A stretch of 9,176 nucleotides of DNA from Clostridia bacterium. GTDB taxonomy: Bacteria; Bacillota; Clostridia; Oscillospirales; CAG-272. Made by a program: the position numbers and the translations under genes. Every line of letters starts with the position of its first letter. The stretch's first letter is position 1. The DNA is taken from the NCBI GenBank assembly GCA_017960705.1, contig JAGCYR010000050.1:1-9176 (forward strand), written 5' to 3'. Of the stretch, positions 1-6,174 are shown piece by piece. The notes below the pieces were generated by a model that saw nothing but the letters and a program-made list of their open reading frames with translations, did no database searches and was not told the origin of the DNA.

Positions 1-285
1 ATGCCGCAGGATCCCTTCGTGGCAGGAAAGATCTTCCAGAAGTGGGTCATGCAGGGAACGGATACCGAGGTCACCGCCGATACGGTCGTGAGCGACAGCA
101 TGACCGTTGTTGCCGTCTTCCGTACGATTGATATCTATGACATCACGGCGGAATACTATTATATTGGCAAAAGCGGAGAGGTTATTTTCAACACGGATTT
201 GCTCCAGGTGGAGGGGAAGGATCTCCCTTATACAATCAACGCTCCCGCGACCACAAAGACAGATCCCGAAGAAGTCCCCGGGTTC
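1..285 (+). CDS. Fragment of a repeat-type cell-surface protein (partial at both ends)
   Basis: Frame 1 carries about 94 codons that read as real protein up to the Pro-Gly at 277-282. The first 40 residues resemble the end of an InlB B-repeat (Listeria-Bacteroides repeat), with a GKIFQKWV core followed by a TADTVVSDSMTVVAVF strand. Then comes a segment rich in Tyr, Ile and Asp (EYYYIGKSGEVIF) and an APATTKTDPEE stretch, of the sort found between extracellular modules of large Clostridial surface proteins. The ATG at position 1 is probably an internal codon, because no upstream sequence is available to judge a start. GC is 122 of 240 bases in the first 240, well below the neighbouring sequence. 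The frame stays open far beyond 285, but that continuation is antisense to folC and is not this protein. Family assignment is from general resemblance; the role in surface display or adhesion is inferred. Confidence 0.55.
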
Positions 286-819
286 CGGAACTTCCACGAA
301 GACCGGGGTCACCCCGACCGAGTCCGCACGTTCGCGGATGACCCGCTCGGCTTCGGGGACCTGGGGCGCGGAGATCACGAAGCCGGACTCGCAAGCCTCC
401 TTGATGATCTTGCTCTTGGTCTCGGCGATCTTTTCGATCGTGTCGCCGAGATATTCGGTATGGTCAAGGTCGATCTTGGTGAGGATCGCCGCGACGTTTC
501 CGGGGATGACGTTGGTCGCGTCGAACTCGCCGCCGAGCCCGGTCTCGAGCACGACGTAATCGACTCTCTTTTCTTTGAAATAAAGGAAGGCGATCGCCGT
601 CCAGATTTCGAACTGCGTCGGGGTATCGTGAAGCGCCGCTTCGGTCTCTTTCGCCGCTTTTTCGACCGTTTCCAAGAGGCGGTCGAGGTCGGCGTCGGGT
701 ATCGGTTCGCCGTCGACTTGGATCCGTTCGTTCACGCGGACGAGGTTCGGGGAGGTGTAGAGCCCGGCAGAGAAGCCCGCCGCGCCGAGGATCGACGAGA
801 GGTAGACCGCGACCGATCC
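283..819 (-). pseudogene. folC: FolC (folylpolyglutamate/dihydrofolate synthase) remnant downstream of the TAG stop
   Basis: This is the same minus-strand frame as the upstream FolT-FolC gene, resumed after the TAG at 820-822. It reads GSVAVYLSSIL, then LYTSPNLVRVNERI, FEIWTAIAFLYF, LETGLGGEFDATNVI, LDHTEYLGDTIEKIAE and KSKIIKE. These are, in order, the landmarks of the Mur-ligase-like ATPase domain of FolC: the residues after the P-loop, the TSPHL block, the GLGG.DATN block, the Mg-binding DH and the KxxIIK lysine region. About 179 codons remain, which leaves roughly the C-terminal half of a normal protein of about 430 residues missing. Similarity ends near 285, where the sequence switches to an unrelated plus-strand gene. 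There is no further stop or frameshift in the remnant, so decay, if real, is recent. Alternatives are a chimeric contig or two base-call errors at the P-loop. Confidence 0.8.
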
Positions 820-1518
820 CTAGCCGTAGGTGCCGGCGATATGCAGGCAACGCAGACCTTTTTCGGGGCTGCCGAGTCGCGCGAGCAGATCGGTGATACG
901 CTCCAGCCCCAGCCGCGAAACGGTCTGAAAACTGTTGGCGTAGGACTTGAAATCGGCGTTTTGCGTCCGGCGGGCGCCCCCTCTCCGTCCGAGGGCGCGG
1001 GAGAGAGCCGGCAGCCCGAAGCGGCAGACGAGGTAGAGCGAGACCACCCGGATCGGGTAGTTCACGAGAGCGTTGACGGTCCTTGTGTAGAGGGCGGCGG
1101 CGTACGACGGGGCGTAGCCCATCACCTTGAAGACCGCCGACATCAGAAACACGTCGACCCCCGCGCCGAGAACGAACAGGGTGACGAGGATCAGCCAAAG
1201 CGGGGGACGGCGGCGGTAAAGGAAGAGACCGAGCACCAGCCCCGCCGCCATCTTGCAGAGCAGGATATACGGGTTCATCCCGGTCGTGATCAGCGAACCG
1301 ATCAGGTCGGCGAGCCCGTAGCAGACGGTAGAATACAAAGGCCCCGCGAGGATCCCGACCAAAGCGACCGGCAGAAAGCCGATCTCGACCCGGAACATGG
1401 TGTTCGCGGGGCTGTAGCCGAGATAGCGGCACAGCACGATCGACAAAGCCGTCATTACGGCGGTCAGGGTGAGTTTCTCAAGCGGGGTCAGGGCGGGAAC
1501 CGAAACACGTTTCTGCAT
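820..1518 (-). CDS. folT: Folate ECF-transporter S component (FolT) fused to the N-terminus of FolC, stopped by TAG at the P-loop
   Basis: The ORF gives 232 residues from the ATG at 1518. That start is chosen over an ATG nine codons upstream because AAGGAGGA (1527-1534) sits 8 bases before it. Residues 15-175 are hydrophobic with about five to six membrane segments and carry FolT-like features, notably FRVEIGFLPVALVGILAGP at 42-60. As the substrate-binding S component it would capture folate and work with the shared EcfA/EcfA'/EcfT energising module, which is not in this window. After a short Arg-rich linker (178-184), residues 187-232 are the start of FolC, with GLERITDLLARLG and then HIAGTYG. 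The expected next residue is the P-loop lysine (family motif GTNGKGS), but the codon is TAG. The FolT part is complete and could still work. The gene follows a THF riboswitch, which supports the folate assignment. The FolC part would normally add glutamate to imported folate to retain it. Confidence 0.85.
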   Translation of the reverse strand: MQKRVSVPALTPLEKLTLTAVMTALSIVLCRYLGYSPANTMFRVEIGFLPVALVGILAGPLYSTVCYGLADLIGSLITTGMNPYILLCKMAAGLVLGLFLYRRRPPLWLILVTLFVLGAGVDVFLMSAVFKVMGYAPSYAAALYTRTVNALVNYPIRVVSLYLVCRFGLPALSRALGRRGGARRTQNADFKSYANSFQTVSRLGLERITDLLARLGSPEKGLRCLHIAGTYG

Positions 1519-1526
1519 AAAAAAAG

Positions 1527-1563
1527 TCCTCCTTCGCAAAATCATCTCGTTCTGCGCGGAGGA
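1527..1563 (-). promoter_or_regulatory. Ribosome-binding-site hairpin controlling folT
   Basis: On the minus strand TCCTCC (1558-1563) is perfectly complementary to GGAGGA (1527-1532), the Shine-Dalgarno sequence of the folT gene. An inner CGCA (1553-1556) pairs with TGCG (1535-1538), leaving a 14-base loop. The structure lies between the THF riboswitch and the ATG at 1518, so it can bury the ribosome binding site. There is no terminator-like stem with a U-run in this leader, so control is likely at translation initiation. How ligand binding is communicated to this hairpin is not visible by eye. Confidence 0.6.
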
Positions 1564-1578
1564 TCAACCCGGGCGCCG

Positions 1579-1686
1579 AACAGCGGGATGCGGGCGGTCC
1601 ACTGTGACGGCGTTTCACCGTTCTTCGTCCGCCCGGCAACTCCCCGTCCCGGCGGCACTCGACACGAACCGACCTACTCTGTCTGC
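1579..1686 (-). ncRNA. Tetrahydrofolate (THF) riboswitch upstream of folT
   Basis: The minus strand contains, in the right order and spacing, the conserved blocks of the THF riboswitch class as I know it: AGAGUAGG (1680-1673), GAGUGCCGCCGGGACGGG, AGUUG, GGACGAA, and at the 3' end CCGCAUCCCGCU. ACAG (1679-1682) pairs with CUGU (1580-1583) to close P1. CCGCC pairs with GGCGG to form the long central stem, and ACGG/CCGU around a short loop forms a further hairpin. It begins within a few bases of the predicted transcription start and ends about 60 bases before the start codon. This class senses reduced folates and normally lowers expression of folate transport or synthesis genes, which fits the FolT-FolC gene behind it. 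Confidence 0.92.
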
Positions 1687-1696
1687 GTTTTTGTAT

Positions 1697-1725
1697 ATTG
1701 TAGCACGCGCCGCCGGTTTTTGCAA
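1697..1725 (-). promoter_or_regulatory. Sigma-A type promoter for the folT riboswitch transcript
   Basis: TTGCAA (1720-1725) and TACAAT (1697-1702) are separated by exactly 17 bases on the minus strand. The predicted start, about base 1690, falls just before the first base of the riboswitch, so the leader is almost entirely the aptamer plus the ribosome-binding-site hairpin. The promoter is divergent from the one at 1857-1885. Confidence 0.8.
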
Positions 1726-1856
1726 GAGGAAAATTTATATTTTTACAAAAAAACGAAAAACGGAAAAAAGGCGCTATCCCGCGCGAAATCGGGAAAAACG
1801 CGGGGGCGTATCCCGTCGAACCCCGTCGCGCGACGCCCGAAAATGCGCGTGAGAGA
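1726..1856. other. Intergenic region between divergent folT and wzz promoters
   Basis: These 131 bases hold no credible gene. An A-rich tract (about 1741-1770) is followed by GC-rich sequence with a 10-base perfect palindrome GTCGCGCGAC at 1825-1834. A loose inverted pair, GGGCGT (1804-1809) and ACGCCC (1833-1838), partly overlaps the palindrome and lies about 20 bases upstream of the -35 box at 1857. It could be an operator, but nothing identifies a regulator. Confidence 0.35.
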
Positions 1857-1885
1857 TTGACAAAGAGGGTAAAGGGTGATATAAT
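1857..1885 (+). promoter_or_regulatory. Perfect-consensus sigma-A promoter for the wzz/BY-kinase pair
   Basis: TTGACA (1857-1862) and TATAAT (1880-1885) are both exact consensus hexamers with a 17-base spacer. Transcription should start near 1892, giving a leader of about 107 bases before the TTG start at 1999. A promoter this close to consensus suggests strong expression unless a repressor or the leader limits it. Confidence 0.88.
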
Positions 1886-1892
1886 ACGTTTG

Positions 1893-1998
1893 GTTGACTA
1901 TGGAGCTACCGCGCTTCCGCGGGCGTCCCCCGTGCGGACGCGGACGACGGAAAACGCAAAAAAACCGAAAAACTGCGAAACGAAACGGAGAAATTGTC
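1893..1998 (+). other. Structured 5' leader of the wzz gene
   Basis: Two adjacent hairpins can form early in the transcript: CCGCG/CGCGG (1909-1913 with 1918-1922, 4-base loop) and GCGTCC/GGACGC (1923-1928 with 1936-1941, 7-base loop). They are followed by an A-rich, probably single-stranded stretch and the ribosome binding site GGAG at 1987-1990. There is no U-run, so this is not a terminator. I do not recognise a known riboswitch class in it. Confidence 0.4.
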
Positions 1999-2802
1999 TT
2001 GAACACGACGAACAATCAGAACAGCGAGGAGAAAGCGATCACGCTCGCCGACCTTTGGCGGGTGTTTCTGACGGCGCTCCCCCTGATGATCATCGCCGCG
2101 ATCCTGATCGTCGGGATCGGGTACGCGTACAGAAAACTGAACTACCATCCGAAGTACACTTCGGAGGGCGCGTTCCTCGTGATGCGCGACCGCACGCAGA
2201 CGGGCGAGGCGACCAGCACGGGCAGCGAAGTGCAGCTCGCGCTCCTGATGATGCAGACCTGCTACGACGTCGTGACCAGCTACGACGTGCGGGAGAAGAC
2301 CACCACCCGTCTGAACGACGAGGGCGGGGACTACACCGTCAAGGAGATCTCCAAGATGGTCTCGGTCTCCACCAACGACAGCTCGCTGATCATGACCTTC
2401 CGCGCCACCGCCTCCACCCCGGAGGAAGCGCGGAATATCCTCGATAAATTTATGCTTTCGGCGGAGGAACAGGTCCGCGCCATCATGAACAACGACCTGG
2501 TCTCCCGTTCAAACGAGCCGCTGCTCCCGACCTCCCCCTCCACCAAGTTCGGGGCGATGAAGATCGTTTTGATCGGCTTCTTCGGAGCGGTCCTCGTGTA
2601 CGCCGCCTACCTGATCCTCGATATCCTGGACGACAGGATCCGGACCGGCGAGGACATCGCCGACGTCGCGGGGCTGACCCTGCTCGGCATCATCCCGGAC
2701 GCCTACTCTTCGGCGCGGAAATACTCCTACAAATACGGCAAGAAATACGCCAAGCACTACGGGCGCTACGGCTCGGACGGCGCGTCGAAGAAGGAGGGCT
2801 GA
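1999..2802 (+). CDS. Wzz/YveK-type polysaccharide co-polymerase, membrane adaptor of the BY-kinase
   Basis: A 267-residue membrane protein of the chain-length determinant family (CpsC/CapA/YveK type). I chose the TTG at 1999 because GGAG (1987-1990) lies 8 bases before it. An in-frame ATG at 1900 is only about 8 bases from the predicted transcription start and has no ribosome binding site. Segment 1 (residues 22-44) and segment 2 (186-207) bracket an extracytoplasmic region. Just before segment 2 is a Pro-rich stretch (LLPTSPST), and just after it LDILDDRIRTGEDIADV, followed by LLGIIP at 228-233. Both are usual landmarks of the family, and the segment after the second helix normally activates the kinase. 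The cytoplasmic tail (236-257) holds seven tyrosines in 22 residues among many lysines. The kinase gene follows 4 bases after the stop. The pair should control polymerisation or export of a surface polysaccharide; which one cannot be told. Confidence 0.88.
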   Translation: MNTTNNQNSEEKAITLADLWRVFLTALPLMIIAAILIVGIGYAYRKLNYHPKYTSEGAFLVMRDRTQTGEATSTGSEVQLALLMMQTCYDVVTSYDVREKTTTRLNDEGGDYTVKEISKMVSVSTNDSSLIMTFRATASTPEEARNILDKFMLSAEEQVRAIMNNDLVSRSNEPLLPTSPSTKFGAMKIVLIGFFGAVLVYAAYLILDILDDRIRTGEDIADVAGLTLLGIIPDAYSSARKYSYKYGKKYAKHYGRYGSDGASKKEG

Positions 2803-2806
2803 AAAG

Positions 2807-3514
2807 ATGAACGTATCCTTCCGTTTCCCGCTTGAGGACAACTACTTCATCAACGAGGCGTTCAACACCCTCTCGATCAACCTCCGCTTCTCGGGTCCCG
2901 ACCGCAAGGTCATCACGATGACCAGCTGCTTCGAGAACGAGGGCAAGTCTTTCACCGTTCTGCAGCTCGCCCGGCACCTCTGCCTTGACGGAAAGCGCGT
3001 GATCGTCATCGACGCCGATATGCGGAAGTCGATGATCGTCGCCAAGTACACCGAGCTTTCGGGCATCAAGGGACTTTCCGAACTGCTCTCCGAGATGGTC
3101 ACGCTCGACGAGGCGCTCTACCACGTCGACAACATCCCCGGGATGGACATCATCTTCTCGGGCGACTATCCCCCGAACCCCTGCGTCCTGCTCGGCAACC
3201 ACCGTTTCCACGACCTGATCGCGCAGTTCCGCGAACAGTACGACTACGTGCTGATCGACAACGCGCCGCTGGTCCCGGTGGTCGACGCGCTGCTCTGCGC
3301 GAAGGTCTCGGACGGCGTTGTGCTGATCGTCAACCGCGGCAGCGTGCGGCAGAAGGTGCTGCGTTCGGTCACGGGGCAGATCGAGAAGAGCGGCGCCGAA
3401 CTGATCGGCGTGATCTTAAACGACAACGGCAAGAAGAAATCGCCCTTCCGGAGAAAGCGCAAACCCAAGAACGGCTACTATTCCTACGGGAAATCCGCCA
3501 AAGACTCCAAATAA
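2807..3514 (+). CDS. BY-family protein tyrosine kinase (CpsD/YwqD-like)
   Basis: A 235-residue cytoplasmic ATPase of the bacterial tyrosine kinase family. The ATG follows AAGGAGG at 2791-2797, which lies inside the end of the upstream gene, so the two are translationally linked. The N-terminal EAFNTLSINLRFSG (17-30) corresponds to the oligomerisation/anchor motif EAFRxLRTN. Walker A is the segment ending in NEGKSF (44-49, with K47), Walker A' is VIVIDADMRKS (65-75) and Walker B is VLIDNAPL (148-155). SGDYPPNPCVLL (118-129) also matches the family. The C-terminus is basic and then Tyr-rich (Y224, Y225, Y227), the usual autophosphorylation cluster although short. These kinases need the membrane adaptor for activity and are switched by cycles of tail phosphorylation. 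The cognate phosphatase (CpsB/YwqE type) is not in the window. Confidence 0.9.
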   Translation: MNVSFRFPLEDNYFINEAFNTLSINLRFSGPDRKVITMTSCFENEGKSFTVLQLARHLCLDGKRVIVIDADMRKSMIVAKYTELSGIKGLSELLSEMVTLDEALYHVDNIPGMDIIFSGDYPPNPCVLLGNHRFHDLIAQFREQYDYVLIDNAPLVPVVDALLCAKVSDGVVLIVNRGSVRQKVLRSVTGQIEKSGAELIGVILNDNGKKKSPFRRKRKPKNGYYSYGKSAKDSK

Positions 3515-3522
3515 TGATTTTG

Positions 3523-3546
3523 ACCCCGGCGCGTTCGCGCCGGGGT
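3523..3546 (+). terminator. GC-rich hairpin terminator after the BY-kinase gene
   Basis: ACCCCGGCG (3523-3531) pairs perfectly with CGCCGGGGT (3538-3546) around a 6-base loop, starting 8 bases after the stop codon. The U-run after it is short (about three), so termination here may be partial and backed up by the second inverted repeat. Confidence 0.7.
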
Positions 3547-3550
3547 TTCA

Positions 3551-3592
3551 TTATAAAAACAAAGCGCCGGGAGGCGCGCTTTGTTTTTATAA
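3551..3592. terminator. Bidirectional terminator between the convergent BY-kinase and helicase genes
   Basis: A perfect 17-base inverted repeat: the arm at 3551-3567 (TTATAAAAACAAAGCGC) and its complement at 3576-3592, with an 8-base loop. In both directions a GC-rich stem top is followed by a T-rich arm, as in two-way intrinsic terminators. The TAA stop of the minus-strand helicase (3587-3589) lies inside the outer arm. Confidence 0.85.
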
Positions 3593-6004
3593 AGGTTTGA
3601 GTTTTGCGTAGGTACCCATCAACTTTTTGGTCGTTCCGCTGTCGAACCTGACCTCGAACAGGACGTCGCCGCCCATCTCGCGGGAGGAGATCACCGTCCC
3701 TTTCCCGAATACGGCGTGAGAGACGCGGGTCCCGTCGGCAAAACGGGTCACGCCGTATCCCGCGGGGCGTTCGGGCTTCGGGGTCGGGCGGGCGAAGGGC
3801 GACGCGGGGGAGAGCGAGAAGGGAGAGACCGGGCGCTCCGGGGTGAACCGGGGAACCTGACGCTGCGGGAACGAACCGAACGAGCCGGTTTTTCTCGTTC
3901 CGCTCTCGCGCGCGGTCAGGTTCGCGGGTATTTCGTCGGAGACGAAGCGGGAGAGGGGATTGAAAACGGTTTTGCCGTAGAGCATCCGTTCGGAGGTGTG
4001 CGTGATCCAGAGCCGATCCTTCGCCCGCGTGATGGCGACGTAGGCGAGCCGCCGTTCTTCGTTCAGCTCGGACGGGTTATAGATCGACTGCGTGCTCGGA
4101 AAGACCCCCTCCTCCGCGCCGGCGAGGAACACCTCGGGGAACTCCAGCCCCTTGGCGCTGTGGATGGTCATTAAAACTACCGCGTCTGCGTTCTCGTCGT
4201 ACTTGTCGACGTCCGAGACCAGAGCCACTTCTTCCAGAAATCCGACCAGCGTCGGAGAATCGGTCCGTTCCTCGTACTCGACGGCGGCGGAGACGAATTC
4301 GTTCACGCTGTCGATCCTGACCTTCGCGACGTCGCCCTCGGCTTCGAGCATCGCCTTGTAGCCCGTCCGCTCGAAGACCTCGCCGATCAAAACCGACGGC
4401 TTCATCTCGGCGCGGCGGAGCGTATCGATCATATCGGTAAAGGCGACGAGGCGCTCGGAGGACTTTTCAAGCTCGGGGATCTCTTTGCTCTGCCGCATCA
4501 CTTCCATCATGGAGAGCCCTTTTTCCGCGGCGATCGCAGAGATCTCTTCGACCGTGCCCGAGCCGATCTTGCGCTTCGGCTCGTTGATGATGCGGCGGAG
4601 CCTTTGGTCGTCGGCGTCGCTCATCACGACCGTCAGATACGCGACGATATCCCGTATCTCCTTGCGGTCGTAGAAGCGCTGCGACCCGAGCACGCGGTAG
4701 GGGATGCCGCTCTTGGTGAACCCGCTTTCCAGAGAACGGGAGAGTTCGTTCAGCCGGTAGAGGACGGCGAAATCGCGGTAGCGCCGCCCGGCGCGGACCA
4801 CCTGCCGCATGACCGTATCGGTGATGAAGCGCGCCTCGTCGTTCTGGTCTGCGCAGGAATGGACCACGATCGGGTCGCCCTCTTTCGCGTCGCACCAGAG
4901 CGACTTTTCGTGCCGGTCGGGGTTGTGGCTGATGACTGCGTTCGCCGCGTCGAGGATGGTTTTGGTGCTGCGGTAGTTCTGCTCGAGCTTGATCACCGTC
5001 GCGTCGGGGTAGATCCGGTCGAAGGAAAGGATGTTCTCGACCGTCGCGCCGCGGAAGCGGTAGATGCTCTGGTCGTCGTCGCCGACCACCATCACGTTGC
5101 GGTAGCCCCCCGAGAGCAGCTCGGTCAGGCGGACCTGCGCGGGGTTGGTGTCCTGATACTCGTCGACCGAGACGTAGCGGAACTTGGTCTGGTAATAGTT
5201 CCGCGGCTCCTCGTTGTTCTCAAGGAGCTCGACGGTCTTCATAATGATATCGTCGAAATCGAGGGCATTGTATTCGAGCAGGGTCTCCTGATACGCCTCG
5301 TAGATGTTCCGGATATCGCGCTTTTTCGGATCGTGCTTGTTGTCGGGAGCGTATTCTTCGGGCGGGATCAGTTTATCCTTCGCCGCGCTGATCTCGTTCG
5401 CCACCGTTTTGACCGGCAGCCCCTTCTCGTCGATATTCAGCCGCTTCATCACGTCGAGGAGCAGCCGTTTTTTATCGTCGGTATCGTAGATCGAGAAGCC
5501 GGGACGGTAGCCGACCAGCTCCCCGTAGCGGTGCAGGATCTTCACGCAGATCGAGTGGAAGGTCCCCGCCCAGATCTCGCTCGACGCCGCCGGGTCGCGG
5601 AGCGCTGCGGCGAGACGTTCCTTGATCTCGTTCGCCGCCTTGTTGGTGAAGGTGATGGCGAGCATCGACCACGGCGGGCAGGGCTCGGTGATGAACTCGG
5701 GGAGGATGTCGGCTTCGATCACGGAGTTCGGGAGGGCGAGCGCCGCCTCCATCGCAAGGACGTCCCCCTCGGTCACCCCGGAGGGCACGCGGTCGGAGAG
5801 ATACGCGTTGCCGAAGCGGATGACGTGGGTGATGCGGTTGACCAGCACCGTGGTCTTGCCGCTCCCCGCGCCGGCAAGCACCAGCAGGGGGCCGTTGACC
5901 GTGACCACCGCCTCCCGCTGTTTGTCGTTCAGTTTTTCGGAGAGCACCTTGTCGAACAGCCGCCGCTTCGCCGCAAGGTACCGCTTTCCGAGTTCCGTAT
6001 CCAT
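3587..6004 (-). CDS. pcrA: UvrD/PcrA-type superfamily 1 DNA helicase
   Basis: An 805-residue 3'-5' helicase acting in repair and in replication-transcription conflict. All SF1A motifs are visible: Q motif LNDKQREAV (25-33), Walker A GAGSGKTT (45-52), Ia ITFTNKAA (117-124), II DEYQD (281-285), III GDDDQSIYRFRGA (308-320), IV QNYRS (342-346), V TIHSAKGLEF (613-622) and VI EERRLAYVAITRAKDR (649-664). A Pro-rich linker (about 697-750) leads to a C-terminal Tudor-like domain (RVSHAVFGKGTV to YAKLKPL, 760-805), as in PcrA proteins that bind RNA polymerase. Between motifs I and Ia there is an insertion of about 40 residues (65-110) compared with textbook PcrA. The ATG at 6004 is preferred over one at 6151 because the promoter lies between them; GAGG is 4 bases upstream. 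It is transcribed alone. pcrA is the best symbol, but a UvrD paralogue is possible. Confidence 0.93.
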   Translation of the reverse strand: MDTELGKRYLAAKRRLFDKVLSEKLNDKQREAVVTVNGPLLVLAGAGSGKTTVLVNRITHVIRFGNAYLSDRVPSGVTEGDVLAMEAALALPNSVIEADILPEFITEPCPPWSMLAITFTNKAANEIKERLAAALRDPAASSEIWAGTFHSICVKILHRYGELVGYRPGFSIYDTDDKKRLLLDVMKRLNIDEKGLPVKTVANEISAAKDKLIPPEEYAPDNKHDPKKRDIRNIYEAYQETLLEYNALDFDDIIMKTVELLENNEEPRNYYQTKFRYVSVDEYQDTNPAQVRLTELLSGGYRNVMVVGDDDQSIYRFRGATVENILSFDRIYPDATVIKLEQNYRSTKTILDAANAVISHNPDRHEKSLWCDAKEGDPIVVHSCADQNDEARFITDTVMRQVVRAGRRYRDFAVLYRLNELSRSLESGFTKSGIPYRVLGSQRFYDRKEIRDIVAYLTVVMSDADDQRLRRIINEPKRKIGSGTVEEISAIAAEKGLSMMEVMRQSKEIPELEKSSERLVAFTDMIDTLRRAEMKPSVLIGEVFERTGYKAMLEAEGDVAKVRIDSVNEFVSAAVEYEERTDSPTLVGFLEEVALVSDVDKYDENADAVVLMTIHSAKGLEFPEVFLAGAEEGVFPSTQSIYNPSELNEERRLAYVAITRAKDRLWITHTSERMLYGKTVFNPLSRFVSDEIPANLTARESGTRKTGSFGSFPQRQVPRFTPERPVSPFSLSPASPFARPTPKPERPAGYGVTRFADGTRVSHAVFGKGTVISSREMGGDVLFEVRFDSGTTKKLMGTYAKLKPL

Positions 6005-6038
6005 TCCGCCTCGTTCTTCCTTTCGCGTCTTTCCCCTT

Positions 6039-6067
6039 ATTATACCATACCCGCCGTCGTTTGGCAA
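6039..6067 (-). promoter_or_regulatory. Promoter of the helicase gene
   Basis: On the minus strand TTGCCA (6062-6067) and TATAAT (6039-6044) have a 17-base spacer, and TGG just before the -10 box makes it an extended -10. The start should be near 6032, giving a leader of under 30 bases to the ATG at 6004. Confidence 0.85.
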
Positions 6068-6145
6068 GGGTGAAAAAAGAAATTGACCCGGTTCCGGGGA
6101 CGCTTTTTTTCGCGAAAAAACGATTTGAAAAAAACGCCCGTCCGG

Positions 6146-6174
6146 TTGCAATCGCGCGCGCGCTATGCTATAAT
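6146..6174 (+). promoter_or_regulatory. Promoter of the DUF1538/PII-like operon
   Basis: TTGCAA (6146-6151) and TATAAT (6169-6174) are 17 bases apart, with TGC just before the -10 (extended -10). A second TATAAT follows directly at 6175-6180. The start should be near 6181, about 46 bases before the TTG at 6227. The promoter is flanked by an 8-base perfect inverted pair, ACGCCCGT (6134-6141) and ACGGGCGT (6193-6200), which could be regulator half-sites or chance. Confidence 0.82.

Noticed and set aside
464..1432. Minus-strand open frame of 322 codons
   Set aside because: Arg/Pro-rich shadow in another frame of the FolT-FolC gene, with no family motif and no ribosome binding site.
286..1860. 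Continuation of the plus-strand open frame from 1 to 1860 (619 codons)
   Set aside because: After about 285 the translation is low-complexity Arg/Asp/Glu-rich text that is the in-register antisense of folC and folT. The opposite strand has clear family motifs, a riboswitch, a promoter and a ribosome binding site.
4604..6073. Plus-strand open frame of 489 codons opposite the helicase
   Set aside because: Antisense shadow of pcrA; the helicase frame holds all SF1 motifs, and the shadow reads as Asp/Val/Arg-rich sequence without domains.
6005..6151. N-terminal extension of 49 residues on the helicase
   Set aside because: It would span the helicase promoter at 6039-6067, and the residues do not resemble the PcrA N-terminus.
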